Assembly: GCA_958295735.1 (NCBI GenBank)
Contig: OY282369.1
Location: 852,161-916,160, forward strand
Length of the DNA: 64,000 nt
Origin: an uncultured Candidatus Cenarchaeum sp.
GTDB taxonomy: Archaea; Thermoproteota; Nitrososphaeria; Nitrososphaerales; Nitrosopumilaceae
Direction of reading: 5' to 3'
Shown here: one piece after another, positions 1 to 8,381 of the stretch
Layout: each line of letters opens with the position of its first letter
Numbering within the stretch: the first letter of the stretch is position 1
The notes under the pieces: model-generated
Database searches by the model: none
What the model was told of the DNA's origin: nothing
What the model saw: only the letters and a program-made list of their open reading frames with translations
Position numbers and translations under genes: made by a program

Positions 1-34
1 CGGATTCCCGCCCCTCCGGGCGCCCCCGCCAAGC

Positions 35-1279
35 TCACACGATAATGCTCGTGGCGTACATTATCGACATGCCCGCCGCCAACCCGGCGGCGGCCGCGGC
101 GCCGGGGAACCCGGCGCCGGGGCCCCCCGGCCCGCGCTCCATGTCCCTCACCCACCGCAGCACGACCCACGCGACCTGGAATATCGCCCCCACCCCTATC
201 GACAGGAACACGGCGGCCGAGAGCGGCGAGTACAGGAACCCGCCCATCCAGGCGCCCAGTATGGCGGGGGCGCCCGCCAGCAGCCCGAGGGCGGCCAGCG
301 CCAGGACGGGCGTCCGCCGGGGGCCGCCGCTGCCGGCCAGCGGCGCCGCTATCGCGATCCCCTCGGTGGTGTTGTGTAGCGCGAACCCCAGCACGAGGAA
401 GGCCCCGAGGGCGGCCTCGCCGAGCCCCACGGCGGCGCCTATGGCCAGCCCTTCCCCGAGGTTGTGCAGCCCTATGCCGGCCGAGATCATGAGCGCGGCG
501 GCCATGGGGCTGGCCCGCCCGTTCCCGGAGCCGCCCGCCCGCCGGGCCAGCATCCCCCCCGCCCAGTGCAGGGCCAGGAACGAGAGCGAGGCGGACACGA
601 CGACGAGCATCGCGCCGCCGAACCCGGCATCCAGGCCGTTCTCTTCCCCCGTAACCCCGGACGCCAGGGACAGGGCCTCCTCGGCCGCGTCGGCCCCCAG
701 GAACAGGAGCAGGCCCGCTGTAAGCGACAGGAAGAAGACGAGCCGCCGGCTCCGCATCCCGCGCATGAACGGGAGCCAGAGCAGCCCGACCATGACGGGG
801 ATGACCCCGACGTACACGCCCAGGGTGGCCAGCAACCCCGCGGTGCCGGCGTCCGGCTCCAGGGACGGCGCGGCCGCGTCCACGCGCCGCTCGAAGCGCG
901 TGCCGTCGTCGGTGGTTATCCCCACGGTGTACGGCTCGGCCTCGTTCCACGGGAACGGTATCCTCACCAGCGCCGACTCGAACCGCTCCAGCCGCCCGTC
1001 CGGCTCGACGGCGGCCGGCTGTATGCGGTCGTTCACGTCGGCTACCGCCACGGAGACGGGGACCGGCCCCGTGTTGCGCACCACGGCCCGGATCTCGCCG
1101 TCCACGAAGTCGATCCTCTCTATGGAGACGTCCGGCAGCGGGACGCCCAGGCCGATGGCCTCCGAGCCGGGGCCGGCCACGTACGCGGCCATGGCCACGA
1201 CGAACGCGAACGGCACGAGGCCCGCCGCCGCCGCGCGGGCCCGGCCGCGCTGCCGCCGGCCGGCGCCCGGATCAGCCAT
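35..1279 (-). CDS. ZIP-family metal permease with N-terminal extension
   Basis: Predicted integral membrane divalent-metal (Zn/Fe/Mn) transporter of the ZIP family, 414 aa. The C-terminal half carries the two ZIP helix signatures HNLGEGLAIG and HNTTEGIAI, whose His and Glu residues line the metal path. The N-terminal part has a membrane segment followed by a roughly 100-residue beta-rich extracytoplasmic domain, giving a longer protein than a minimal ZIP permease. Its start overlaps the end of the upstream multicopper oxidase gene by 8 nt, so the two are probably co-transcribed and translationally coupled. That context suggests a role in copper or other metal supply, but the substrate cannot be read from the sequence. 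Confidence 0.88.
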   Translation of the reverse strand: MADPGAGRRQRGRARAAAAGLVPFAFVVAMAAYVAGPGSEAIGLGVPLPDVSIERIDFVDGEIRAVVRNTGPVPVSVAVADVNDRIQPAAVEPDGRLERFESALVRIPFPWNEAEPYTVGITTDDGTRFERRVDAAAPSLEPDAGTAGLLATLGVYVGVIPVMVGLLWLPFMRGMRSRRLVFFLSLTAGLLLFLGADAAEEALSLASGVTGEENGLDAGFGGAMLVVVSASLSFLALHWAGGMLARRAGGSGNGRASPMAAALMISAGIGLHNLGEGLAIGAAVGLGEAALGAFLVLGFALHNTTEGIAIAAPLAGSGGPRRTPVLALAALGLLAGAPAILGAWMGGFLYSPLSAAVFLSIGVGAIFQVAWVVLRWVRDMERGPGGPGAGFPGAAAAAGLAAGMSIMYATSIIV

Positions 1280-2312
1280 ACTCCGGCCCGCTTTCCCCCA
1301 CCAGGAACACGCCGCTCCAGCCCTTCTCGGAGAACTCGACCTTGTGCGCGTGGAACAGGTACCTGCCGGGATAGTCGTACGAGAACTCCATTATGCCCCG
1401 CTCGGTCTGCGACAAAGTGACCATGTCCGTGTACGCCGACGGTACGGTGTCCGTGCCCGTGGGGTAGTAGTGGTACAGGTTCCCGTGCAGGTGGAAGTTG
1501 TTCACGGGGTCGAACTCGACCATGTTCACGACGTACACCCGGACGAGCTCGCCCTGCTGTATGCGGACGGGGTGGTGCTGGTAGTGGAACGGGACGGTGT
1601 TGGCCGCGTAAAAGTTGTTCTCGCCGTCAAAGTCGGTGTCCAGCCCGTTGAGCACCATGACCATCTCGTCGGCCGGCGGGCGGCCCTCCTTGGGGTCCAC
1701 GATGTACACCCCGTACAGGCCGTGCGCGATGTGCTCTTCCAGCGGCATGACGTGGCAGTGGTACGGGTGCACGCCCACCGGCTCGGCCCTCCACTCGTAC
1801 GTGAAGCGGCCGCCCCCGGGCCCGACCGGCTCGAATACCCCGTCGAAGCGCGCCTCGTGTATGCCGTGGAAGTGCAGCGTGTGCTCCTTCGAGCCGTTGT
1901 TCACGAAGTGGATCCGCACCAGGTCACCCTCGGTGGCGCGTATGGTCGGCCCCGGGACGGTGCCGTTGAAGGTCCACACGTTGTAGAAGACGCCGGGCGC
2001 CACCTCCATCACCAGGCCGTCCTCTGCCACTATGGTGAACTCGCGCAGGACGGTGCCGTCTGGCAGCTCGCTGACCGTCCCGTAGTGGAACTCCCTCAGG
2101 TACGCGTCCGGATCGAACTCGACGGTGCTCACCGCGTACATGGGGTCGAGCACCTCGCCGCTGGTGCGCACCACCGCGCCCGAATGGGTCAGGAACGTGC
2201 GGTCCTCCTGCTGCGCCTGCCCGGGAGGGGGGGCCAGCGCCAGCAGCAGGGCCGCCGCGGCCGCCGCTGCCAGTGCCATCGCCATCGCGCGGCCGGCGGC
2301 GGGGCGTGCCAT
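1272..2312 (-). CDS. Two-domain multicopper oxidase
   Basis: Secreted two-cupredoxin-domain multicopper oxidase, 346 aa, with a hydrophobic Ala/Leu signal peptide at residues 10-34. Domain 1 has HTLHFHGIH (144-152) and HPYHCH (182-187, Cys186), followed by EEH (192-194) and HGLYG, which together look like a type 1 copper site with Leu at the axial position. Domain 2 has HLHGN (274-278) and HAH (321-323) but no Cys, so type 1 copper appears only in domain 1. Thaumarchaea carry several such blue-copper enzymes, and some are discussed in ammonia oxidation or NO chemistry. The natural substrate here is unknown. A TATA-like sequence lies about 25 nt upstream of the ATG, next to palindromic sites. 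Confidence 0.9.
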   Translation of the reverse strand: MARPAAGRAMAMALAAAAAAALLLALAPPPGQAQQEDRTFLTHSGAVVRTSGEVLDPMYAVSTVEFDPDAYLREFHYGTVSELPDGTVLREFTIVAEDGLVMEVAPGVFYNVWTFNGTVPGPTIRATEGDLVRIHFVNNGSKEHTLHFHGIHEARFDGVFEPVGPGGGRFTYEWRAEPVGVHPYHCHVMPLEEHIAHGLYGVYIVDPKEGRPPADEMVMVLNGLDTDFDGENNFYAANTVPFHYQHHPVRIQQGELVRVYVVNMVEFDPVNNFHLHGNLYHYYPTGTDTVPSAYTDMVTLSQTERGIMEFSYDYPGRYLFHAHKVEFSEKGWSGVFLVGESGPEYG

Positions 2313-2331
2313 GCGGGGGGGCGGGGCGGGC

Positions 2332-2386
2332 CGAATATAAAATTTAGCCTAGGCTAACTTTGTTGTACGCGGCTAACTTTGTTAGC
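2332..2386 (-). promoter_or_regulatory. Promoter and operator-like palindromes upstream of the oxidase
   Basis: Read on the minus strand, a TATA-like run at 2333-2343 sits about 25 nt before the oxidase ATG. Immediately upstream is a perfect 14-bp palindrome, TTAGCCTAGGCTAA (2344-2357), then a second inverted repeat, GCTAAC-TTT-GTTAGC (2372-2386). The half-site vocabulary (TTAG, GCTAA) resembles operators of DtxR/IdeR-type metalloregulators. That would suit a copper oxidase and metal permease operon, but the identity of the regulator is inference. Confidence 0.6.
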
Positions 2387-2500
2387 GCGCGCTAAACGCG
2401 GGGGGCGCCCCGTCCGGGCCCGCCCCGCGGGGGGGGGGCGGCCGGCCCCGCGCCCCCCGGCGATCCCAAGTTTTAACTAGCGATGCGGCCCCCGGCCGCC

Positions 2501-3007
2501 ATGCTCGGGGCGCAGGCCATGCTCGCCGTGGCCGGGGGGCTGGTCGCGGCCGGGATAGCCCTCTCGTTCTACGGCTCGGCCGTCGTCGTCGAGGACCTGG
2601 CCCAGGACGCCCGCAGGATCGGCGGGGGGGACGGCATGGAGGTCGCCGTGGACCTGGACCGCGGCGGGCAGGGCGTGTACGTGGTGCAGGTGATAGAGGG
2701 GGCGGACGGGGCGGAGATCTCCGCCTCCGTGGCCGGCCCGTCGGGGCGCGTGCTGGCGTCTCACGAGGGCGGCGAGGATGCGCCGGCCGAGGAGCACTTT
2801 AACGCGGAGGAGGGCGGCAGGTACGTCCTCACGGTGAGGAACTCGGGGGAGGAGGCCGACGTGGCCGGCGCCGTGGGGCTCGTCCCCGACGCCGCCAAGT
2901 TCTCCGTCGGGGTGACGGGGTTCTACCTCGTGCTGGCCGGGATGGCGTGCATGGCGGTGATCGGGGTGACCGCGATCTTCGCGCGGAGGAGGGAGAGGGC
3001 CGGCTAG
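2501..3007 (+). CDS. Small bitopic membrane protein, beta-sandwich ectodomain
   Basis: About 168 aa, function not recognised. An N-terminal membrane helix is followed by a roughly 90-residue acidic, beta-rich region that could be a GOLD-like or other beta-sandwich ectodomain, then a second membrane helix and a short Arg-rich cytoplasmic tail. I place the start at the ATG at 2501, because the TATA-like TTTTAA run at 2470-2479 lies about 25 nt upstream and other genes here are leaderless. An in-frame ATG at 2483 would add six residues. It is divergent from the oxidase operon and convergent with the winged-helix gene downstream. Confidence 0.7.
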   Translation: MLGAQAMLAVAGGLVAAGIALSFYGSAVVVEDLAQDARRIGGGDGMEVAVDLDRGGQGVYVVQVIEGADGAEISASVAGPSGRVLASHEGGEDAPAEEHFNAEEGGRYVLTVRNSGEEADVAGAVGLVPDAAKFSVGVTGFYLVLAGMACMAVIGVTAIFARRRERAG

Positions 3008-3020
3008 GGCCGGCCGCGCG

Positions 3021-3332
3021 CTAGTTGAGGTAGCTGTCGAGCTTTGCCAGGCCGTCGACGGCCGACTGGTAGTTCTCGTCGTCCTCCATCGCCCGGGCCA
3101 GCTTTTCGGCGTCGGCGGCGTACACGGGCGGCTCGCCGGGCGAGCGGGACACGTACCCCCTCTCTACGAGGTACGAGAGGCGCCCGCTTATGTCCCCGGG
3201 CCCCACGCCGAGCTCGGCGGACAGCGACGCGGCGTCCCGCGGGCCGCCCTCCAGGAGGGACAGCACGGCAGCAACGTCGGGGTCGAACAGGGCGTCCATC
3301 AGCCTGTCCCTCTCGCTTCCGCCCCCGGCCAT
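3021..3332 (-). CDS. Winged-helix DNA-binding regulator
   Basis: About 103 aa. Residues 13-70 form a helix-turn-helix and wing pattern (a helix beginning DPDVAAVLSLLE, a recognition region in SAELGVGPGDISGRLSYL, then the wing VERGYVSRS), as in small ArsR/MarR-like archaeal regulators. A C-terminal helix may mediate dimerisation. The start at 3332 is supported by a TATA-like CTTTTTAG on the minus strand about 25 nt upstream; longer in-frame starts read into Arg-rich non-conserved sequence. It is divergent from the four-gene cassette starting at 3425, so it might regulate that cassette, but no operator was identified. Confidence 0.72.
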   Translation of the reverse strand: MAGGGSERDRLMDALFDPDVAAVLSLLEGGPRDAASLSAELGVGPGDISGRLSYLVERGYVSRSPGEPPVYAADAEKLARAMEDDENYQSAVDGLAKLDSYLN

Positions 3333-3424
3333 CGCGCGCGGGCGGCCGCGCTCCACTAAAAAGCCATGCGGGCGCCGGACGCGCACGCTTTTATCAGCCT
3401 GCCCGCCGCGGCGGGCGATCGCGC
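3333..3424. promoter_or_regulatory. Divergent promoter region of regulator and SIS-HAD cassette
   Basis: Contains back-to-back TATA-like boxes: a CTTTTTAG run (minus strand, about 3354-3362) for the winged-helix gene and GCTTTTATC (plus strand, about 3387-3395) for the cassette. A GC-rich inverted repeat (GCCCGCCGCGGCGGGC) lies between the plus-strand TATA box and the TTG start. Confidence 0.55.
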
Positions 3425-5332
3425 TTGGGCAAGCCGTACGCCGCCGAACTGGAACTCCTGGAGGGCACGTACGGGTGGGCCATGGAGTCCGACGTAAGCG
3501 AGATCGTCCGGTTCGCAAAGGACGGCGCCGGAGCCCCCCTGTACGCGGTAGGATCGGGCGGCTCGTTCTCGGCAGCGGCCCTCGCGGCCCTGCTACACCA
3601 GCGCACGGGGCGCATGGCGAAGTGCCTGACGCCGCTGGAGTTCCTGGGGCAGGAGAGCGTCGACAGGGACTGCTCCGCCCTCATGGTCACGGCGGGGGGC
3701 GACAACCCGGACATCCTGGCAGCCTTTGACAGAGCTGTTGATCTCGGGATAGAAAACATCGGGGCCGTGTGCGCGAGCACCGGCAACAGGCTGACCGGGA
3801 GGGCGGCCGGCGCGCCGGGCGCTACAATCCACGCCGCGCGCCCGCCCACAGGCAGGGACGGCTTTTTGGCAACCAACACCCTGGTGGCCACGCTGACCTG
3901 GATGTGCAGGGCGTACGTGGAGGCGCACTCCATGCCATACCACATTCCAGACTGGGACCTGCTCGTAGATAACGAAGGGGCCGGGCGGGGGCCCGGGGCG
4001 GATGCTGAGGGCGGGATCGGGAGCCTGTCGGGCAAGGATACCGTAATCTGCCTGCACGGATACTGGGGTAGCGTTGCGGCGATCGACTTTGAGTCCAAAA
4101 TGAGCGAGGCCGGCCTAGCCAACGTGCAACGCGCGGACTATCGCAGCTTTGCGCACGGAAGGCACAACTGGCTAGACAAAAACAGGGGCAGGACGGGCGT
4201 GCTGGCCCTCGTGGAGCCCGGATGCGAGCGCGTCGCTGGCAGTACACTAGAGCTAGTGCCAAGCCACACGCCCAAGGCCGCCATCCGCACGGAACACGAA
4301 GGGCCCCCAGCATCTATGTCGCTAACCGCGCAAATCCTGCACGCGGTGAGGATCTTCGGCGAGTCCAGAGGGATCGATCCCGGCAGGCCGGGGGTGGCCG
4401 ACTTTGGCCGCAAGATGTACCACTTGCGGATCCCGCGCACGGCGGATCAGGGCCTGACGGACGCGGAAAAGCTTGCATTGCGGATAAAGTTCGGGCGCTG
4501 CGACGCTGGCAGTCCAGCCGCAAGGAAAAGAACGAAGGACCTGCGTGGGTTCCTAGGCCGCATGGCGGAGGCCAAGTTCGGGGCGATCGTGTTTGACTAC
4601 GACGGGACGCTGTGCGATGCGCAGTGCCGGTCAGGCCTCCCGTCCGAGGACACCGCAGTACTTCTTAACCGGCTGCTGAGAAGTGGAATAGCTGTAGGAA
4701 TAGCCACTGGACGAGGAAAGTCAGCCAGAGAGTCGCTACGCGAGATCGTCCCAAGCCAGCATTGGGGCAAGATGCTGGTAGGGTACTACAACTGCGCCGA
4801 AGTCGGGCCGCTGGAAGATGATTCGCGCCCCGACGCCGGGCCCTGCAAGGACAAGCACATGCTGGACGCGCTGGACCTTCTGAGGGGGCGCGGGCTGGTC
4901 ACTGCAGGGGCCAAGGTCACCTTCAGATCCAAGCAGATAACCGTCGAGGATGCCAAAACGGGAGAGCTCGGCCCGATCCTCACAGCAGAGAAGGCATCTC
5001 CCAAGCTCCGAAATGTCAAAATAGTGGAATCCTCCCACAGCATAGACATACTCCACAAAGATGTCTCAAAGTTGAACATGGTCAAGCAGATCCAAGAAGC
5101 GTTGCCGGACGGGGACCAGGTTCTGTGCATTGGGGATATGGGCAGGTGGCCCGGAAACGACTCCGAGTTGCTCTCCCACCCGCATTCCCTGAGCGTAGGC
5201 ACGGTTCCCGCAGGCGCCGGAACCTGCTGGAACCTGTCGCCCCCCGCAAAGCGCGGAGAGGCGGCCACTCGCGCGTGCCTGGAGAGGTTCAGGCTCCGCG
5301 GGAAGCGGCTGATCTGGGAGGGCCCGGCATGA
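3425..5332 (+). CDS. SIS-domain / HAD-hydrolase fusion, first gene of cassette
   Basis: About 635 aa bifunctional protein. The N-terminal half has a SIS (sugar isomerase / phosphosugar-binding) core with the phosphate-loop-like GSGGSFSAA near residue 42 and a second SIS-like lobe up to about residue 350. The C-terminal third is a HAD phosphatase with motif I FDYDGTLCD (Asp391 and Asp393), a motif-II-like IATGRGKS and a motif-IV-like IGDMGRWPGND. It should bind and dephosphorylate a phosphosugar or nucleotide-like compound; the substrate is unknown. The TTG at 3425 is chosen because it begins the first conserved helix about 30 nt after a TATA box; an ATG at 3482 would truncate that helix. The stop overlaps the next ATG (ATGA). 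Confidence 0.78.
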   Translation: MGKPYAAELELLEGTYGWAMESDVSEIVRFAKDGAGAPLYAVGSGGSFSAAALAALLHQRTGRMAKCLTPLEFLGQESVDRDCSALMVTAGGDNPDILAAFDRAVDLGIENIGAVCASTGNRLTGRAAGAPGATIHAARPPTGRDGFLATNTLVATLTWMCRAYVEAHSMPYHIPDWDLLVDNEGAGRGPGADAEGGIGSLSGKDTVICLHGYWGSVAAIDFESKMSEAGLANVQRADYRSFAHGRHNWLDKNRGRTGVLALVEPGCERVAGSTLELVPSHTPKAAIRTEHEGPPASMSLTAQILHAVRIFGESRGIDPGRPGVADFGRKMYHLRIPRTADQGLTDAEKLALRIKFGRCDAGSPAARKRTKDLRGFLGRMAEAKFGAIVFDYDGTLCDAQCRSGLPSEDTAVLLNRLLRSGIAVGIATGRGKSARESLREIVPSQHWGKMLVGYYNCAEVGPLEDDSRPDAGPCKDKHMLDALDLLRGRGLVTAGAKVTFRSKQITVEDAKTGELGPILTAEKASPKLRNVKIVESSHSIDILHKDVSKLNMVKQIQEALPDGDQVLCIGDMGRWPGNDSELLSHPHSLSVGTVPAGAGTCWNLSPPAKRGEAATRACLERFRLRGKRLIWEGPA

Positions 5333-6408
5333 GGAGCGCTCTCGCCAACGCGCTGCTCGCCAAGGTCACTGGATGGCCGCCGAAAAAGCTGAGTGGCGAG
5401 ATTCAGGATCTTCAGCTCCTGTCAGATTACAAGTATGACGAATACCAGCAGTTTTCCCCGGGGATGAGGTTCATTGAAAGCCTGTCCATGTGGCTGGACC
5501 AGTTCGGCGAAGAAGAGAAAGATCTGGCCTACGAGCTGGTCAAGAAGCGGCTGATCTTCGCATCGTCGGCGGAGCTGCACCACCTGATCAGGATGGCGTA
5601 CCCCGACTGCATACGGCCCTACCTGAGAGACATAATATCGGAAGATGCGGGAATAGACAGCTTCCGAGTCGTCAAGATCGCAGAGAGTCCCGAGTTCAGG
5701 GATCTGCACAGGAAGTGCCTATTCCTAGGCCTGAGCGACGGCGCGCGCATGGACCTGTTCCGCAGGTTTTCCCGCATCAAGCACGAGCGGGCATATCCGG
5801 CATACCAGATCTCGGCAGGCAAAGCCGCCGAGATGCTGAAAGATCTCAACGGCGGGAACAGCGGCGGGAGCGACAGGTTCAGCATAGTCTTCCTGATCGA
5901 CGACTTTTCCGCCAGCGGGAAGAGCTACTTGCGCAAGGAGCAGGACGGCAAGTTTCACGGGAAGATACAGAAGTTCCTGGACCAGTTGGACAAAAACGGC
6001 GACGACTCGATCAGGCACATATTTGCAAACGAACTGCGGGTGTGCGTCGTGCTGTACTCGGCAACCGAGCGGGCCAAGAAGCGCATCAGGGAGGCAGCCG
6101 ACGAGTTCATCAAATCTAAAAAGAAGCGGGTGGACTTGCTGATCGTGCAGGAGATAGGCGATTCGACGGAGCTGGACGACGCAAGCCTTGGTCCCCTGTC
6201 CCCCGTGCTCCGCGACAGGTTCGACCGCAGTGTTATAGACAAGCACTACAGGAAGGGAAAGCACGACAACCCCCACTTGGGGTTTGACGAATGCGGACTG
6301 CCTCTGGTCCTGAGCCACAACTGCCCCAACAACTCGCTGCCCATGATATGGCACGAGTCAGACAGATGCAGGGCACTGTTCCCACGGATTAAGAGGCATG
6401 CGGTGTAG
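5329..6408 (+). CDS. Phosphoribosyltransferase-like protein of cassette
   Basis: 359 aa. The centre carries a PRPP-binding-like motif, VFLIDDFSASGKSYL (about residues 187-201): a hydrophobic strand, two acidic residues, then a small-residue loop ending in Gly-Lys, as in type I phosphoribosyltransferases. The C-terminus has conserved-looking LVLSHNCPNNSLPMIW and an RALFPR segment, a combination reminiscent of the PRTase-like domains reported in conflict-system surveys (PRTase-CE). The ATG overlaps the SIS-HAD stop codon by 4 nt and the next gene starts 5 nt after the stop, so the genes are coupled. Whether it transfers ribose phosphate to a base, a protein or another acceptor cannot be told from sequence. 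Confidence 0.7.
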   Translation: MRSALANALLAKVTGWPPKKLSGEIQDLQLLSDYKYDEYQQFSPGMRFIESLSMWLDQFGEEEKDLAYELVKKRLIFASSAELHHLIRMAYPDCIRPYLRDIISEDAGIDSFRVVKIAESPEFRDLHRKCLFLGLSDGARMDLFRRFSRIKHERAYPAYQISAGKAAEMLKDLNGGNSGGSDRFSIVFLIDDFSASGKSYLRKEQDGKFHGKIQKFLDQLDKNGDDSIRHIFANELRVCVVLYSATERAKKRIREAADEFIKSKKKRVDLLIVQEIGDSTELDDASLGPLSPVLRDRFDRSVIDKHYRKGKHDNPHLGFDECGLPLVLSHNCPNNSLPMIWHESDRCRALFPRIKRHAV

Positions 6409-6413
6409 CGAGC

Positions 6414-8381
6414 ATGGAACCGAGCAACGCCCTCACAATCCGCCTCGTAGATGCCGCGCGGCAGGACGGCATCGTGGCAGGAACGAGATCTCGCAATCCT
6501 TTTGCCATGAGATCGTCTGAAAGCATCGACAGGGAGATGACGTTCCTGAGGCTGTTTGGACCTGGTGCGCTAGAGAGCCTTCGCGACGATTGTATGTCGA
6601 ACAAGGTGACCGTGATCAGGAGCGGTCCCGGAGGCGGCAAGACCTCGCTGCTGCGCCTGTTCAGGCCCGAGTCCTTGAATCAGATCCACGAGCACGACGC
6701 CGAATATAGGGAACTGCGCCAAAAGCTGGAAGTGCTCTCGGCAATGTCGAGATCCGGTCCCAACGTCCTAGGCGTATACTTGCGCCTGAACGACTACGCG
6801 CCCCTCCAAGACTTGGACGTCGGCGAGCCGCAGAAGGACGGGCTTTTGTTTTCGCTCATCGGAGCGCGGCTCACGCTCAAGATGCTGATTGGAATCCTAG
6901 CCCTGAAAAACCTGGAGCGAGGAGATCTGCGTCGAATCCATGTGTGCAGACCCGAAGATGGCGATCTCACAGCAGTGCCGCTGCCCTGCAACGGCGAGGA
7001 GTTATTCGAATGGGCATCATCCACAGAGCGAAACATCTGCGACAGAATGAATCGCTTCAACGGATCTGCCCACACGCCAATGCCGGTTTTTGACAGTTTG
7101 GAGCACATCCGCATGATGGCTCCTGAAAACATACGGCTTGACGGCGAGCAGATCGTGCCGAAGACGCTCATCATGATAGACGATCTACACAACCTGCACA
7201 AAAGCCAGCGAGCCGCGCTTTTAGACAAGACGGCCACGGAAAGGTACCCCGCGGCGATCTGGTTTGCCGAAAGGCTAGAGTCTCTGGACCTGCGCGACAT
7301 GGACCCCATGGCGGCCCACGGACGCGAGTACACGCTGGTCAACTTGGAGGAATACTGGGAATCAACCCGCCGCAGGAAGTTCGAGAACTTGGTGAGGGTG
7401 ATATCAGAAAAGCGGGCCAGGTTTGCCAAGATTGATTACGCGATAGACTCGCTGGAAGATCACGTAGAAAGCCAGGGAGACGGCGCGAGCTTCAAACCGC
7501 AGCTTTTGGAGATGTCGCGCGAGATAAGAAAAAAACTGCGCAAAGTAGCCCACATCACCCGCCAGTTTGACCTCTGGATAGAGGATGCCGAGGTAGAAAA
7601 CCAGTCGCCGCTGGCCGCCGCCCTAAAATGGAAGTCCGTCGAAATCAAGGTGGCCAGGGTGCAAAAAAACGCGCAGAAAAAGCTGTTCGGCAAACCCCTA
7701 GAAGTGGAAGAGCATGAAAACGACCTCAGGGCCGCCGCCGAGATTTTCGCGCACAGCGAATACGACGTGCCGTATTACTACGGGTTTGCGCGAATCGCGA
7801 CAATGTCCAACTTCAACATAGAGCGATTCCTAGAAATCTCCAAAGAGTTGTTCGATCTCATCGTGGCGCAGTCGATCACGGGGATGGATCCGATGGTGGA
7901 CGCCTCAGATCAGGAGCAGGTAATCAAGAAGATCGCCAAGCGGCACTGGGACGGCATACAAAAGAACAATGCCAACGGACGCGCGGTAAAGACGTTCCTG
8001 TGCGCTTTTAGGGACTTTGCACAAGAGCAGTCGCGGCGCCCAAACGCCCCGTACGCCCCAGGGATCACAGGCTTCGGAATAAGGCGATCCCAGTTCGAAA
8101 AACTCGCCGATCCCGCCGCCCTGAACGGCCAGCGCGAACTCAAAGATCTAGCCGACGTGCTGCGGACATGCTTGGCGCAGAACTACCTCAAGGCAAGATA
8201 CGAAAGCAGGCAGGGACAAAAGGCCGGCGAGGGTTCCGATGTGGACGACGTCACCATACTGTACCTAAATCGCCTCTTCTGCTCGCACCTCGGGCTACCG
8301 CTCAGCAGAGGCGGATGGAGGCACAAGACCATCGAGGACCTGTGCGGATGGATGCGGCACGCGGGATCTCCCAAGGGGTGA
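6414..8381 (+). CDS. P-loop ATPase (ORC/STAND-like) of cassette
   Basis: 655 aa NTPase. Walker A is GPGGGKTS (residues 71-78) and Walker B-like LIMIDDLHN is near residue 252. The N-terminal region before the P-loop (EMTFLRLFGPGALESL) resembles the lead-in of ORC/Cdc6-like or STAND ATPases of defence loci. The rest is mostly helical with no recognised nuclease motif. GC is visibly lower than in housekeeping genes here (the line at 7381-7440 counts 29 of 60 G or C), which suggests transfer. Its stop overlaps the GTG start of the fourth gene (GTGA). A sensor or switch role in the cassette is likely by analogy only. Confidence 0.75.
   Translation: MEPSNALTIRLVDAARQDGIVAGTRSRNPFAMRSSESIDREMTFLRLFGPGALESLRDDCMSNKVTVIRSGPGGGKTSLLRLFRPESLNQIHEHDAEYRELRQKLEVLSAMSRSGPNVLGVYLRLNDYAPLQDLDVGEPQKDGLLFSLIGARLTLKMLIGILALKNLERGDLRRIHVCRPEDGDLTAVPLPCNGEELFEWASSTERNICDRMNRFNGSAHTPMPVFDSLEHIRMMAPENIRLDGEQIVPKTLIMIDDLHNLHKSQRAALLDKTATERYPAAIWFAERLESLDLRDMDPMAAHGREYTLVNLEEYWESTRRRKFENLVRVISEKRARFAKIDYAIDSLEDHVESQGDGASFKPQLLEMSREIRKKLRKVAHITRQFDLWIEDAEVENQSPLAAALKWKSVEIKVARVQKNAQKKLFGKPLEVEEHENDLRAAAEIFAHSEYDVPYYYGFARIATMSNFNIERFLEISKELFDLIVAQSITGMDPMVDASDQEQVIKKIAKRHWDGIQKNNANGRAVKTFLCAFRDFAQEQSRRPNAPYAPGITGFGIRRSQFEKLADPAALNGQRELKDLADVLRTCLAQNYLKARYESRQGQKAGEGSDVDDVTILYLNRLFCSHLGLPLSRGGWRHKTIEDLCGWMRHAGSPKG

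Noticed and set aside
45-2357. A 770-codon open frame opposite the ZIP permease and oxidase genes
   Set aside because: It is the mirror frame of two well-supported genes; composition is Arg/Pro/Ser-rich and contains no domain.
3044-3424. A 127-residue N-terminal extension of the SIS-HAD protein
   Set aside because: It runs opposite to the winged-helix gene and through both promoters, with Arg/Pro-rich non-conserved sequence.
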